A stretch of 64,000 nucleotides of DNA from Stenotrophomonas nitritireducens (GTDB lineage Bacteria; Pseudomonadota; Gammaproteobacteria; Xanthomonadales; Xanthomonadaceae), in assembly GCF_001431425.1 (NCBI RefSeq), contig NZ_LDJG01000012.1, positions 1 to 64,000 of the forward strand, given 5' to 3'. The position numbers and the translations under genes are program-made. The notes below the pieces were generated by a model, which did not search any database, was not told the DNA's origin, and worked only from the letters and a program-made list of their open reading frames with translations. How positions within the stretch are numbered: position 1 is the first letter of the stretch; every line of letters begins with the position of its first letter. Positions 17,312 through 27,192 of this stretch are shown piece by piece.

Positions 17312-18736
17312 ATGAGCAATCCCGGCAAGACGCTTTCCCTGGACGAGAACCGGCTGTTCCCGTCCGACCCGACCCAGCGCGCCATCGCCCGCCGCCTGTA
17401 CGCGCAGGTCGCCGGGCTGCCGATCGTCAGCCCGCATGGGCATACCGACCCGGCCTGGTTCGCCGGCAACGCGCCGTTCGCCAACGCCACCGAACTGCTG
17501 CTGGTGCCCGACCACTATGTGTTTCGCATGCTCTACAGCCAGGGCGTGCCGCTGGATGCGCTGGGCATTCCGCGTGCCGACGGCCGCCGTGCGCCGGTCG
17601 ATCCGCGCCAGGCCTGGCGCGTGTTCGCCGAGCGTTTCCACCTGTTCCGCGGCACGCCGTCGTCGCTGTGGCTGAACCATGTCTTCCATGAGGTGTTCGG
17701 CCTGCGCGTGCGCCTGGACGCGGGCACCGCCGACCACTACTACGACACCATCACCGCCGCGCTGCAGGGCGATGCGTTCCGTCCCCGCGCCCTGTTCGAG
17801 CGTTTCAACATCGAGGTCATCGCCACCACGGAAGGACCGCTGGACACGCTCGAACACCACCAGGCCATCGCCGACAGCGGCTGGAACGGCCGCGTGCTCA
17901 CCGCCTATCGCCCCGACGCGGTGGTGGATCCGGAGCACGAGGAATTCGCCGGGGCGCTGGAGCGCTTCGGCGACATCACCGGCGAGGACGTGCACAGCTG
18001 GGAGGGCTATCTGCGCGCGCATCGCAACCGCCGCGGTTTCTTCAAGGCGATGGGTGCGACCTCGACCGACCACGGCCACGAAAGCGCGATGACCGCCGAC
18101 CTGTCCGCCGCGCAGGCGCGCGAACTGTTCGGCAGGATCGTGAGCGGGCGGTTCAGCGCCGGGGAAGCGGCGCTGTTCCGCGGCCAGATGCTGACCGAGA
18201 TGGCGGCGATGAGCCTGGACGATGGCCTGGTGATGCAGTTGCACCCGGGCTGCCATCGCAACCACAACCCGACGCTGTTCCGGCGCCATGGCCGCAACAT
18301 CGGCGCCGACCTGCCGCTGGTCAGCGAATACGTGCGCGGGTTGAAGCCGCTGCTGGACCGTTTCGGCAACGAGGCGGATTTCAGGCTGATCCTGTTCACC
18401 CTCGACGAGAGCACCTATTCGCGCGAGCTCGGGCCGATGGCCGGCCACTATCCGTGCCTGTACCTCGGCCCGGCCTGGTGGTTCCACGATGCGCCCGAAG
18501 GCATGTGGCGGTTCCGCGAGCAGACCCTGAGCACCGCCGGCTTCTACAACACGGTCGGCTTCAACGACGACACGCGCGCCTTCCTGTCGATCCCGGCGCG
18601 CCACGACGTGGCCCGGCGCGTGGACTGCGCGTTCCTGGCCCGCCTGGTGGCCGAGCATCGGCTGGACGAGGACGAGGCGGCCGAACTGGCCGTGGACCTG
18701 GCCTACCGCTTGCCGAAACAGGCCTACAAGCTGTGA
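17312..18736 (+). CDS. uxaC: Glucuronate (uronate) isomerase
   Basis: Converts D-glucuronate to D-fructuronate in the cytoplasm. The 474-residue length matches the family, which belongs to the amidohydrolase superfamily. The metal-binding HGH (PHGHTDP) near the N-terminus and the DHGHESAM and MQLHPGCHRNHN blocks are characteristic. It follows GH115 by 68 bases and precedes the xylanase gene by 40, so it is part of the same transcript. The start has only a weak ribosome-binding site, but the N-terminus aligns with the expected LDENRLFP beginning. Confidence 0.95.
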   Translation: MSNPGKTLSLDENRLFPSDPTQRAIARRLYAQVAGLPIVSPHGHTDPAWFAGNAPFANATELLLVPDHYVFRMLYSQGVPLDALGIPRADGRRAPVDPRQAWRVFAERFHLFRGTPSSLWLNHVFHEVFGLRVRLDAGTADHYYDTITAALQGDAFRPRALFERFNIEVIATTEGPLDTLEHHQAIADSGWNGRVLTAYRPDAVVDPEHEEFAGALERFGDITGEDVHSWEGYLRAHRNRRGFFKAMGATSTDHGHESAMTADLSAAQARELFGRIVSGRFSAGEAALFRGQMLTEMAAMSLDDGLVMQLHPGCHRNHNPTLFRRHGRNIGADLPLVSEYVRGLKPLLDRFGNEADFRLILFTLDESTYSRELGPMAGHYPCLYLGPAWWFHDAPEGMWRFREQTLSTAGFYNTVGFNDDTRAFLSIPARHDVARRVDCAFLARLVAEHRLDEDEAAELAVDLAYRLPKQAYKL

Positions 18737-18776
18737 GCCCCCTCCACGCCGCCCCCGCTTTCCAAGGAGCCACACC

Positions 18777-19970
18777 ATGAACCGACGACTCCCCCTGCTA
18801 AGCCACGCCGTGCTGGCGGCCACGCTGGCCACCGTGCTGGGCTGTACGCCTGCCGCGCAAACTGCCGCGCAGCCAACCACGCCGCCGACCACGTTGAAGG
18901 CCGCCTACCGCGACGATTTCCTGGTCGGCGCGGCGATCAACCAGGCCGTGGCCGACGGGCGCGATGCCTCCTCGCAGGCGCTGGTGCTGCGCCAGTTCGA
19001 CACCATCACCGCCGAGAACGAGCTCAAGCCCGAGCGCGTGCTGCCGCGGCCGGGCGAGTACGACTTCGCGCCGGGCGATGCGGTCGTCGCGTTCGGCCGC
19101 GCGCACGGCATGTTCGTCGTCGGCCACACGCTGTTGTGGCACGTGCAGACCCCGCCATGGCTGTTCGTCGACGGGCAGGGCCGGGCGCATGGCGCCGACG
19201 CGCAGATCGAACGCCTGCGCGACTACATCGAGCACGTCGCCGGCCGCTACGCCGGCAAGGTGCAGGGCTGGGACGTGGCCAACGAGGTCATCGGCGACGA
19301 CGGCAATTACCGCGACAGTCCGTGGCTGCGCAACGTCGGCGACGGCGACCGCCTGGTGCGCGAGGCGTTCCGCTTCGCCGCCCGCTATGCCCCCGACACC
19401 GAGCTGTACTACAACGATTACGGCACCGAGAACCCGCTGCGGCGCGAAGGCATCGTGCGCATGGTGAAAATGCTGCAGGCCGACGGGCTGCGCATCGACG
19501 GCATCGGCATGCAGGGCCACTGGGGCATCGACAGCCCGTCGATCGCGGAGATCGAGCAGAGCATCGACGCCTTCGCCGCACTCGGGGTCAAGGTCATGAT
19601 CACCGAACTGGACATCGACGTGCTGCCGCATCCGCCGGTCGCCGACGGCATGCGCGCCGACGAGCACCTGCAGCTGCCCGACGATCCGGTCCAGCGGCAG
19701 CGGCTCGATCCGTGGCCGCAGGGCCTGCCGGCGGACATGCAGGACAGGCTGGCGCGGCGCTACGCCGACCTGTTCGCGCTGTTCCACCGCAAGCGTGCGG
19801 CGATCAGCCGGGTGACGTTCTGGAACGTGCATGACGGAGCGTCCTGGAAGAACGATTTCCCGGTGAGGGGACGCACCAACTATCCGCTGCTGTTCGACCG
19901 CAATGCGCAGCCCAAGCCGGCCTTCGAGGCGGTGCTGGCGATACCGGCGCAGGCCGCGCCGGACCGCTGA
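18777..19970 (+). CDS. GH10 endo-1,4-beta-xylanase, lipoprotein
   Basis: Cleaves the xylan backbone. A single GH10 TIM-barrel domain of about 350 residues has the acid/base E170 (WDVANE) and the nucleophile E277 (ITELDID). Other family blocks are ITAENELKPE and GHTLLWHVQTP. The N-terminal hydrophobic stretch ends in a lipobox with C23 (VLGC), so the enzyme is anchored to a membrane facing the periplasm or outside, unlike freely secreted xylanases. A clear AAGGAG precedes the ATG. It is last in the operon and converges with the fructuronate reductase gene. Confidence 0.95.
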   Translation: MNRRLPLLSHAVLAATLATVLGCTPAAQTAAQPTTPPTTLKAAYRDDFLVGAAINQAVADGRDASSQALVLRQFDTITAENELKPERVLPRPGEYDFAPGDAVVAFGRAHGMFVVGHTLLWHVQTPPWLFVDGQGRAHGADAQIERLRDYIEHVAGRYAGKVQGWDVANEVIGDDGNYRDSPWLRNVGDGDRLVREAFRFAARYAPDTELYYNDYGTENPLRREGIVRMVKMLQADGLRIDGIGMQGHWGIDSPSIAEIEQSIDAFAALGVKVMITELDIDVLPHPPVADGMRADEHLQLPDDPVQRQRLDPWPQGLPADMQDRLARRYADLFALFHRKRAAISRVTFWNVHDGASWKNDFPVRGRTNYPLLFDRNAQPKPAFEAVLAIPAQAAPDR

Positions 19971-20041
19971 CGCGGCGACCCGCCGACCGCCCGCCCTGCT
20001 TGCCGCCGCGGCAGCCAGCAAGGTGGGCGCCCTGCGCGGGG

Positions 20042-21532
20042 TCAGTGTCCGCCCAGGGCGAGGCCGACCGCCGACGCGCCGCCATCGCCCAGGCGCGCAT
20101 AGGCGCGGCGCAAGGCCTGGACGAAGCGTGCGTCGGCCGCCAGCGGGCCGAACACGGCGTCGATGCGCAGGAAGCGGGCCACGTCCTGCGCGGCGTCGCC
20201 GCTGGCGGCGTGCCCGGCTTCGGCCAGTGCGACGGCCAACGGGTCGGCGAGGGCCGCGCCGTTGCCGGTCTCGCGCCGCACGAACTGCAACCACGCGGCT
20301 ACCGGCAGGCACAGCGCATCGATCGGGTGCTCCCTGTCCAGCGCCTCGCCGATGGTGTCGAGCAGGCGTACCGGGATCTTCTGCGAACCGTCCTGGGCGA
20401 TCTGCGCCAGCCGGTGCCGGACCGCCGGATTGGCGAAGCGGGCGAGGATCGCGCCGATGTAGGCGTCGGCGTCCAGCCCCCGCGGCAGCGCCAGGTTCGG
20501 AGCGATGTGGACGCGCAACAGCCGTTCCACGAACGGCCCCAGGGCGGGATGGCGCATCGCCTCGGCCACGCTTTCCAGGCCGAGCAGCAGTCCCAGGTAG
20601 GCCAGCGCCGAATGCGGCGCATTGAGCAGGCGCAGCTTGGCGCGGTCGTAGCCGGCGATGTCGGCGCTCATCGTCACGCCCACCCGTTCCCAGTCCGGGC
20701 GGCCGGCGCAGAACGCGTCCTCCACCACCCACTGTGCATACGGCTCGCGTTGTACCGGCCAGGCATCGACACATCCGAGTGCGTCGGCCACGCGCTCGCG
20801 CAGCGCCTCGTCGCTGGCCGGGGTGATGCTGTCGACCATCGAGCGCGGGAACGTCGCCCGGGCGTCGATCCATTCGGCCAGCGCGGGATCGAGACGGCAC
20901 GCATAAGCCACGCATGCGCGGCGCAGCTTGCCGCCATTGTCGGGCAGGTTGTCGCAGCTGAGCACGGTGTAGGGTGGCATTCCCTGCAATCGCCGCGCGC
21001 GCAGTCCCGCCACCAGGTAGCCGATCGCGCTGACCGGCGCGTCGGGCCGCGCCAGGTCGTGGACGATATCCGGATGCGCCATGTCCAGTTCGCCGCCGGC
21101 CAGGCAATAGCCTTTCTCGGTGATGGTCAGGGTCACCAGCCGCACCGCCGGGTCGGACAGGCGCGAGAGAACCACGTCGGCTTCATCGCGCGCGCACAGG
21201 ACCTCGCGGATCGCGCCGATCACCCGCAGCGATGGCCGCTCGTCCAGCAGCGCCAGGGTGTAGAGCCCGTCCTGCGGGCGCAGGGCATCGCGTACGCCGC
21301 TGCTGTGCAGGGAGACGGCGCTGATGGCCCAGTCCGGCGCATCGGCCAGCAGCGCGTCGATGTAGACCGCCTGGTGCGCGCGATGGAAAGCACCCGGACC
21401 GAAGTGGACGATGCCTGTCCGGGTGCGGGACGGGTCGTAGGACGGGCGCGCGACGGCGGGCGGCAGCGCATCGAGGCAGGCGCCGCGCAGGCGCGGGCGC
21501 AGCGGAGGGGAAACGGGAGCGGTGGCGTCCAT
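20042..21532 (-). CDS. uxuB: Fructuronate reductase (mannitol dehydrogenase family)
   Basis: NADH-dependent reduction of fructuronate to D-mannonate. The 496-residue protein has the N-terminal FGPGAFHRAHQ dinucleotide-binding motif, SCDNLPDNG, and the LNAPHSALAYLG block of long-chain polyol dehydrogenases. The usual family signature SMVDRITP reads SMVDSITP here, with Arg replaced by Ser. One codon base (CGC to AGC) would account for it. Gene order (mannonate dehydratase immediately upstream, four bases apart) supports the role. Confidence 0.92.
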   Translation of the reverse strand: MDATAPVSPPLRPRLRGACLDALPPAVARPSYDPSRTRTGIVHFGPGAFHRAHQAVYIDALLADAPDWAISAVSLHSSGVRDALRPQDGLYTLALLDERPSLRVIGAIREVLCARDEADVVLSRLSDPAVRLVTLTITEKGYCLAGGELDMAHPDIVHDLARPDAPVSAIGYLVAGLRARRLQGMPPYTVLSCDNLPDNGGKLRRACVAYACRLDPALAEWIDARATFPRSMVDSITPASDEALRERVADALGCVDAWPVQREPYAQWVVEDAFCAGRPDWERVGVTMSADIAGYDRAKLRLLNAPHSALAYLGLLLGLESVAEAMRHPALGPFVERLLRVHIAPNLALPRGLDADAYIGAILARFANPAVRHRLAQIAQDGSQKIPVRLLDTIGEALDREHPIDALCLPVAAWLQFVRRETGNGAALADPLAVALAEAGHAASGDAAQDVARFLRIDAVFGPLAADARFVQALRRAYARLGDGGASAVGLALGGH

Positions 21533-21535
21533 CGG

Positions 21536-22792
21536 TCACCAGTCCCACATCGCGCCGTCTTCCAGGCGCGCGATCGGCAGCTGCTTCGGCGAGTACGGGT
21601 ACTTCGCGGCCAGTTTCTCGTCGATGTCCACGCCATGCCCCGGCGTGTCGCCGACATGCAGGCGGCCGTCGCGGAAGACGTAGTCGTGCGGGAACACCTC
21701 GTTGGTCAGCTCGACATGGAGCATGTATTCCTGGATGCCGAAGTTCGGCGCCCAGGTGTCGAAGTGCAGCGCCGCGCCCATCGTCACCGGCGACAGGTCG
21801 GTGGCGCCGTGGAAGCCGGTGCGCACCTGGTGCAGGGCGGCGAAGTCGGCCAGGCGGCGGATGTGGGTGATGCCGCCGCCGTGCACGAGGGTAGTGCGGA
21901 TGTAGTCGATCAGCTGGTTCTCGATCAGGTGCTTGCAGTCCCAGATCGAGTTGAACACTTCGCCGACCGCCAGCGCGGTGACCGAGTGCTGGCGGATCAG
22001 TTCGAACGATTTCTGGTTTTCGGCCGGGGTCGCGTCCTCCAGCCAGAACAGCCGGTACGGCTCGACGCTCCTTGCCAGCCGCGCGGCCTCGATCGGCGAG
22101 AGCCGATGGTGCACGTCGTGCAGCAGCTCGACGTCGTCGCCGTGGTCCTTGCGCAGGCGCTCGAACAGCTTCGGCACCACGTCCAGGTAGCGCGGCGTGT
22201 TCCACACGGTCTCGGCCGGCAGCTCGCTTTCGGCCGGCTCGTAGGCCTTGCCCGCCGCGACGGCGCCGTAGGCCTTCTTCACCCCGGGCACGCCGCACTG
22301 CGCGCGCACGGCGAGGAAGCCCTGTTCGATATGGCGGCCGACATCGTCGCTGGCCTCGGCGATGTCGCTGCCGTGGGCGTGCGCGTAGACCAGCGCGCCT
22401 TCGCGCGAGCGCCCGCCGAGCAGCTGGTACAGCGGCAGGCCGGACATCTTGCCGAGGATGTCCCACAGCGCCACGTCCACCGCGGCGATCGCGCTCATCG
22501 TCACCGGGCCGCGCCGCCAGTACGCGCCGCGGTACAGGAACTGCCACAGGTCCTCGATGCGGCCGGCGTCGCGGCCGATCAGGTTGGGCACGACGTGCTC
22601 CTGCAGGTACGCGGCCACGGCCAGCTCGCGGCCGTTGAGGGTGGCGTCGCCCAGCCCGTACACGCCGGAACGGGTGGTGATCTTCAGGGTGACGAAGTTG
22701 CGGCCGGGGCAGGCGACGATGACTTTCGCATCGACGATCCGGCGGTCGTTGTTCGAGCCGTAGTGGCTGGTTTCGCGGGTCTGGGCGTTCAT
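21536..22792 (-). CDS. D-mannonate dehydratase, enolase superfamily (ManD/RspA type)
   Basis: Dehydrates D-mannonate to 2-keto-3-deoxygluconate. The 418-residue protein is of the enolase superfamily, not the UxuA fold. It shows the [19 protein letters not shown] and [10 protein letters not shown] blocks that carry the metal-binding acids. The ATG at 22792 matches the usual MN---R-I--A start; an upstream in-frame ATG at 22855 would add unrelated residues overlapping the esterase gene. It is third in the GH67-esterase-dehydratase-reductase operon. Confidence 0.9.
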   Translation of the reverse strand: MNAQTRETSHYGSNNDRRIVDAKVIVACPGRNFVTLKITTRSGVYGLGDATLNGRELAVAAYLQEHVVPNLIGRDAGRIEDLWQFLYRGAYWRRGPVTMSAIAAVDVALWDILGKMSGLPLYQLLGGRSREGALVYAHAHGSDIAEASDDVGRHIEQGFLAVRAQCGVPGVKKAYGAVAAGKAYEPAESELPAETVWNTPRYLDVVPKLFERLRKDHGDDVELLHDVHHRLSPIEAARLARSVEPYRLFWLEDATPAENQKSFELIRQHSVTALAVGEVFNSIWDCKHLIENQLIDYIRTTLVHGGGITHIRRLADFAALHQVRTGFHGATDLSPVTMGAALHFDTWAPNFGIQEYMLHVELTNEVFPHDYVFRDGRLHVGDTPGHGVDIDEKLAAKYPYSPKQLPIARLEDGAMWDW

Positions 22793-22811
22793 GGGCGCTC
22801 GGGGGCAGGGG

Positions 22812-24785
22812 TCACGGGATGCGGATTTCGAACGGACCGGCGGGCAGGCCGGCACCGTCGTACAGGGTCACGACCGGGCTGTCGGCCCAGCCGTAGCGCA
22901 CGCGGGTGGCAGCGGAGACGTCGGCGCGCAGCAGTACCTCGTCGCCGCGGATGCGCGCGTCGGCGTAGCGGCACGAGCCGGTAGCGTCGCCGCACAGTTC
23001 GAAGCCGAGCGGGCCATCGCCGCCATAGGCGACCAGGCCGTCGCCGATGTCGCCGAAGCGCACCGCCACCGCATCGCCTTCGCGGCGTGCGGCCAGCGGC
23101 ACCGGGCCGGAGGCCGGCAGGCGTTCGCCATAGACCACATGCCGCGCCGCGCGCGCCAGGCGCCGGCCCAGTTCCTGCTTGTTGGCCGGATGGATGTCGC
23201 CGCGCTCGCCGATGTCGATGGCCACCGCCAGGCCGCTGCGCGCGTCCTCGGCGGCGACCATGCGCTGCGCCTGGCGCAGCTGCGCCGAACCGCTTTCCTG
23301 CGGTCGCGTCGGTGCCGCGCCATAGTTGGCCAGCTGCACCACCAGCAGCGGCAGGCCGGCGCCGAACTGCGCGCGCAGGTCGCTGCGGTAGGCGCGCAAC
23401 AGGCCGGGATAGGCCGCCGCCTCGCCGGTATTGGATTCGCCCTGGTACCACAGCGCGCCGCGCAGCGCGTATTGGCCCAGCGGCGCGACCATGCCGTTGT
23501 ACAGCGTGGTCTTGCCCGAGGCCGACAACCAGGGCGCCAGCGGCGGTGTGGCCATGCCCGGCGGCACGGTGCGGTATTCCCAGCCGGCATCGTCGAGCGC
23601 GATGCGGGTGCCGTCGGCCAGCAGCAGGGCGCGGGTGTCCTTCGGCCCGACCAGACCGCCGTCGAGGTAGGTGTTGAGCGCGTTGACCACGATCAGGTTG
23701 TCGCCTTCGCGCAGCAGGCCGGCCGGCAGGGGATAGGCGCGGGCGTCGCCGCCATAGCTGCTGCCGACGCCGCGGCCGTTGACCCAGGTCTGGTCGATCT
23801 CGTCGACATTGCCCAGCGCCAGCGTGGCGCCCTGCGCGGCCTGCGCCGCGCTCAGCCTCAGCTTCGCCCGGTACCAGAGCATGCCGGTGAAGTGTTCCAG
23901 CCCGGGGACGCCCCAGGCCTGGTAGTTGCCCAGCTGCGGTGGCGCGGCGCGCCAGCCCGCGGCGGCGGCTTGCGGCAGCCACGGCCGGTCGCCGGCGGCC
24001 ACGCCGGGCTGCGCGTTCCACCACGCGTCCCACAGTTCGCCCCAGCGCGCACTGGCCGCCTGCGGCGCGTGCGCGTACTGCGCCAGCACGTCGAGCGCGT
24101 CGCCGTAATCGCCGGCGCCGCGCAGTGCCCCGGCGCTCAACCAGGCTTCTATGCGCGAGCCGCCGAGCGAGGCGTTGATCAGGCCCATCGGCACGTCCAC
24201 GTCCTTCTGCAGCTCGCGCGCGAAGTAGTAGCAGGCCGCGGAGAAATCCGGCACGTTCGCGGGCGTGGCCGGCTGCCAGCGCACCGGTCCGGCGAAATCG
24301 CGGTGCGGCGCTGGCATGCCGGCCTGCGGCACCTTGAGCAGGCGGATGCGGTCGTTGTCGGCGCCGGCGATCTCCGCGCGCGCGTTCAGGCTGCGATGCA
24401 CCTGCAGCTCCATGTTCGACTGGCCGCTGCACAGCCACACATCGCCGACCAGCACATCGGCCACGCGCCGGGTCTGGCCGCCGCTGCGGGCGATCAGTTC
24501 ATGCGGACCGCCGGCCTCGAGCGCCGGCAGCCGCGCCTGCCAGCGGCCATCGTCGCCGGCTTGCGTTTCCACGCGCCTGCCGGCGAGTTCGACCTGCACC
24601 TGCGCGCCGGGCGCGGCCTGGCCCCACACCGGGATCGGCCGGTCGCGCTGCACCACCGCGTGATCCTGGAACAGCGGGTGCAGCAGTGGCGGGTCGGCGG
24701 CCCGTGCGCTGAAGGCGTTGCCGGCCAGCGCGAGCAGCATGGCGTTGAAGCAGCGCGACACGCTGCGCGAGAGGTTCGGATTCAC
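22812..24785 (-). CDS. SGNH-type sialate O-acetylesterase family, probable acetyl-xylan/glucuronate esterase
   Basis: Exported carbohydrate O-acetylesterase of 657 residues. Signal peptide about residues 1-29 (SARA-ADPP). The GQSNM motif carries the nucleophile S123, WYQGESN is the second conserved block, and DIHPANK (D530, H532) completes the SGNH-like active site. A beta-sandwich insert (about residues 290-400) is typical of this family. The GTG at 24785 nearly overlaps the GH67 stop. Between GH67 and uronate genes, deacetylation of xylan side chains is the likely job, not sialic acid. The true substrate is inferred. Confidence 0.85.
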   Translation of the reverse strand: MNPNLSRSVSRCFNAMLLALAGNAFSARAADPPLLHPLFQDHAVVQRDRPIPVWGQAAPGAQVQVELAGRRVETQAGDDGRWQARLPALEAGGPHELIARSGGQTRRVADVLVGDVWLCSGQSNMELQVHRSLNARAEIAGADNDRIRLLKVPQAGMPAPHRDFAGPVRWQPATPANVPDFSAACYYFARELQKDVDVPMGLINASLGGSRIEAWLSAGALRGAGDYGDALDVLAQYAHAPQAASARWGELWDAWWNAQPGVAAGDRPWLPQAAAAGWRAAPPQLGNYQAWGVPGLEHFTGMLWYRAKLRLSAAQAAQGATLALGNVDEIDQTWVNGRGVGSSYGGDARAYPLPAGLLREGDNLIVVNALNTYLDGGLVGPKDTRALLLADGTRIALDDAGWEYRTVPPGMATPPLAPWLSASGKTTLYNGMVAPLGQYALRGALWYQGESNTGEAAAYPGLLRAYRSDLRAQFGAGLPLLVVQLANYGAAPTRPQESGSAQLRQAQRMVAAEDARSGLAVAIDIGERGDIHPANKQELGRRLARAARHVVYGERLPASGPVPLAARREGDAVAVRFGDIGDGLVAYGGDGPLGFELCGDATGSCRYADARIRGDEVLLRADVSAATRVRYGWADSPVVTLYDGAGLPAGPFEIRIP

Positions 24786-24787
24786 GG

Positions 24788-26983
24788 TCAATGCCCCGGG
24801 GCGAACGGAAACGACAGCGACTGGTACCAGGACAGCGGATGCGGCGGCGGTACCTCGCCGGCCGGCAGCGGCAACCGGTTCAGGCTCTGCCAGTAGGCGA
24901 GGCTGGCATCGCGCCACCACTGCGCTTCGCGCTGCTGGATGGCGAGGAAATTGGCGACCTGGCGGTGGCGCTCGGCATCGACATGGGCGGACAGCCCGGC
25001 CCAGGTCGCGCGCATGGCCCTCACCTCGTCCACGCCGCGCGTGTAGCGGTGCGCCAGTTCGTTCCACAACGTGTCGCCGGAGGCCAGGCGGAAATCCCAC
25101 GGCACGTGGTGGAACCACAGCAGGTACTTTTCCGGAACGCGGTGCACGTCGCCGAACCCGGCCGCCAGCGGCGCGGCGTACTGCGCCACCGCATTGCTGC
25201 CGGTCGCGGTGCGGTCGAAGCCGATGCCGCGCGCGTCGGCGCGGTGGTAGTAGACCGGGTCCCAGTCGGCGCGTTCGCTGCCGGCGTCCCACGGCGCCGG
25301 GCCGTAGTGGTGGCCACGCGCCATCAGGTGATGCAGGCCGAGCGGGGTCATGTAGTCCACCACCGCCTCGTGTGAGGCCATCATCATGTCCACCACCGGC
25401 GCCACGAAGCGCGGGTCGGCGGTGAAAGTCATGCGTACCCACTCGGCGGCGATATCGCGCGCCGATTGCGCGGGGTTCCAGGCCAGCCGGCCGAAGGCGT
25501 ACCAGTTGGCCTGGTCGAAGATCGAGCCGCTCCAGTTGCGGTCGCTGCCGATGTTGGCCACCCCGGCCATGCCGGTCAGGCCATGGCCGTGCAGCGAGCC
25601 GTCGACCACCCGGAGCACGGTCGAGCCCTCGCCCTGCACGTGCGTGTCCGCCCGCAGGGTTTCCTCGTACAGCGTGCCCAGGTAGGCCAGGTGGGTGGCG
25701 AAGCCCAGGTATTCCTTGGTGAGCTGGAATTCCATCATCAGCGGCGTCTTCGGCATCGCGCCGAACAGCGGATGGAACGGCTCGCGTGGCTGGAAGTCGA
25801 TCGCGCCGTTCTTGACCTGCACGATCACGTTGCGGGCGAAGCTGCCGTCCAGCGGTACGAATTCGCTGTAGGCCTGTTTGGCGCGGTCGTCGGGTTGTTC
25901 GTGCGAGTAGACGAAGGCGCGCCACATCACGATGCCGCCGTGCGGCGCTACCGCCGCGGCCAGCAGGTTGGCGCCGTCGGCGTGGCTGCGGCCATAGTCC
26001 TGCGGGCCGGGCTGGCCCTCGGAATTGGCCTTGACCAGGAAACCGCCGAAATCGGGGATCAGCCGGTAGATCTCGTCGGCCTTGTCGCGCCACCACCGGC
26101 GCACGGCGGGATCGAGCGGGTCGGCGGTGTCCAGCCCGCCGATCTCGATCGGAGCGGAAAAGCGTGCGCTCAGGTACACGCGGATGCCGTAGGGGCGCAT
26201 CACGTCCGCCAGCGCGGCGGCCTTTTCCAGCCACGGCGCGGTCAGGCTCAGCGCCTTGGCGTTGACGTTGTTGAGCACCGTGCCGTTGATGCCCAGAGAG
26301 GCGTTGGCGCGGGCGTAGTCGGTATAGCGCGGGTCCAGATGGCCGGGCAGCTTGTGCCAGTCCCAGAGCGACTGGCCGGCATAGCCGCGCTCGACGCTGC
26401 GGTCCAGGTTGTCCCAGTGGTCGAGCAGCCGCAGCTGCACGCGCGGGGCATCGCGCAGGTCGATCCCGGTGGACGCCCGGCCTTCCAGCATCCGGCGCAG
26501 GAAGGCGAACACGCCGTACAGCACGCCGATGTCGTCGTTGCCGGCGATCACCGTGGCCGCATGCCCGTCGATGCGCACGCTGCGGATCAGGTAGCCCTCG
26601 CGGCCCAGCGTCGCGGCGTCGAGCCGCAGCCCGGCCACCAGCGGCGAGGAGGCGGGCGTGCCGAGGACGAGGGCGCCGTCGCGCCGCACCGTGGACACCC
26701 GCGCCGGCGCGGTGCCGAGCAGTCCTTCCAGCCCACGGTTCAGCTCGGCGAGCGCCGCGGCCTGGGTCGGCGTGGCGTCGGCAGCGACCAGTTGAGAGGC
26801 AGCCGCCTGCCAGGCCCGCGCGTCGGCCGCCGGCAGCGGCCGGTAGCGCAGCCACAGGTCGTAGCCGTCCTCGGCGTGCAGGGGCAGGGCCTGCATCCCC
26901 AGGAGCAGCAGGGCGCAGGCGCCGATGAAGCGGCGCAGGCGGCCGTTGCGGGATGGCGGATGCGGGCCGGATGGCAGGCTCAT
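24788..26983 (-). CDS. aguA: GH67 alpha-glucuronidase
   Basis: Releases (4-O-methyl)glucuronate from the non-reducing end of aldouronic xylo-oligosaccharides. The 731-residue size is normal. It has an arginine-rich start and a hydrophobic signal segment ending at about residue 37 (PLHA-EDGY). Conserved GH67 blocks include RLLDHWDNLD, SLWDWHKLP, GFLVKANSEGQPG with the catalytic acid region, and LLWFHHVPWD. The ATG at 26983 has GAGG nine bases ahead. It heads the operon leading into the uronate catabolic genes and starts 75 bases from a degenerate xyl-box. Confidence 0.95.
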   Translation of the reverse strand: MSLPSGPHPPSRNGRLRRFIGACALLLLGMQALPLHAEDGYDLWLRYRPLPAADARAWQAAASQLVAADATPTQAAALAELNRGLEGLLGTAPARVSTVRRDGALVLGTPASSPLVAGLRLDAATLGREGYLIRSVRIDGHAATVIAGNDDIGVLYGVFAFLRRMLEGRASTGIDLRDAPRVQLRLLDHWDNLDRSVERGYAGQSLWDWHKLPGHLDPRYTDYARANASLGINGTVLNNVNAKALSLTAPWLEKAAALADVMRPYGIRVYLSARFSAPIEIGGLDTADPLDPAVRRWWRDKADEIYRLIPDFGGFLVKANSEGQPGPQDYGRSHADGANLLAAAVAPHGGIVMWRAFVYSHEQPDDRAKQAYSEFVPLDGSFARNVIVQVKNGAIDFQPREPFHPLFGAMPKTPLMMEFQLTKEYLGFATHLAYLGTLYEETLRADTHVQGEGSTVLRVVDGSLHGHGLTGMAGVANIGSDRNWSGSIFDQANWYAFGRLAWNPAQSARDIAAEWVRMTFTADPRFVAPVVDMMMASHEAVVDYMTPLGLHHLMARGHHYGPAPWDAGSERADWDPVYYHRADARGIGFDRTATGSNAVAQYAAPLAAGFGDVHRVPEKYLLWFHHVPWDFRLASGDTLWNELAHRYTRGVDEVRAMRATWAGLSAHVDAERHRQVANFLAIQQREAQWWRDASLAYWQSLNRLPLPAGEVPPPHPLSWYQSLSFPFAPGH

Positions 26984-27057
26984 CGGGAGTTTCCTCGGTT
27001 CGGGCAAGGCGGATGCGGAAGGGTCCGTGCCGGTGCGGAGCGGTCGCCCGCCGCGCG

Positions 27058-27071
27058 GCTTGTCGCTACCA
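27058..27071 (-). promoter_or_regulatory. Degenerate xyl-box between GH67 and LacI regulator
   Basis: On the minus strand, TGGTAGCGACAAGC keeps one complete half (TGGTAGCG) of the xyl-box and 10 of 14 positions overall. It lies between the divergent GH67 operon and regulator gene, where autoregulation or operon control would be expected. The weak half makes it tentative. Confidence 0.45.
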
Positions 27072-27192
27072 TGGTGTGCAGTTGGATCACGTCCGCACCG
27101 GATACGCGTTTCCATGGCGCCTGGCCTGGGATCTGCGCAGGGAACCGCGCATCGCGGCCCCCGTGTCCGCCGGCCACACGAAGGGACACACC

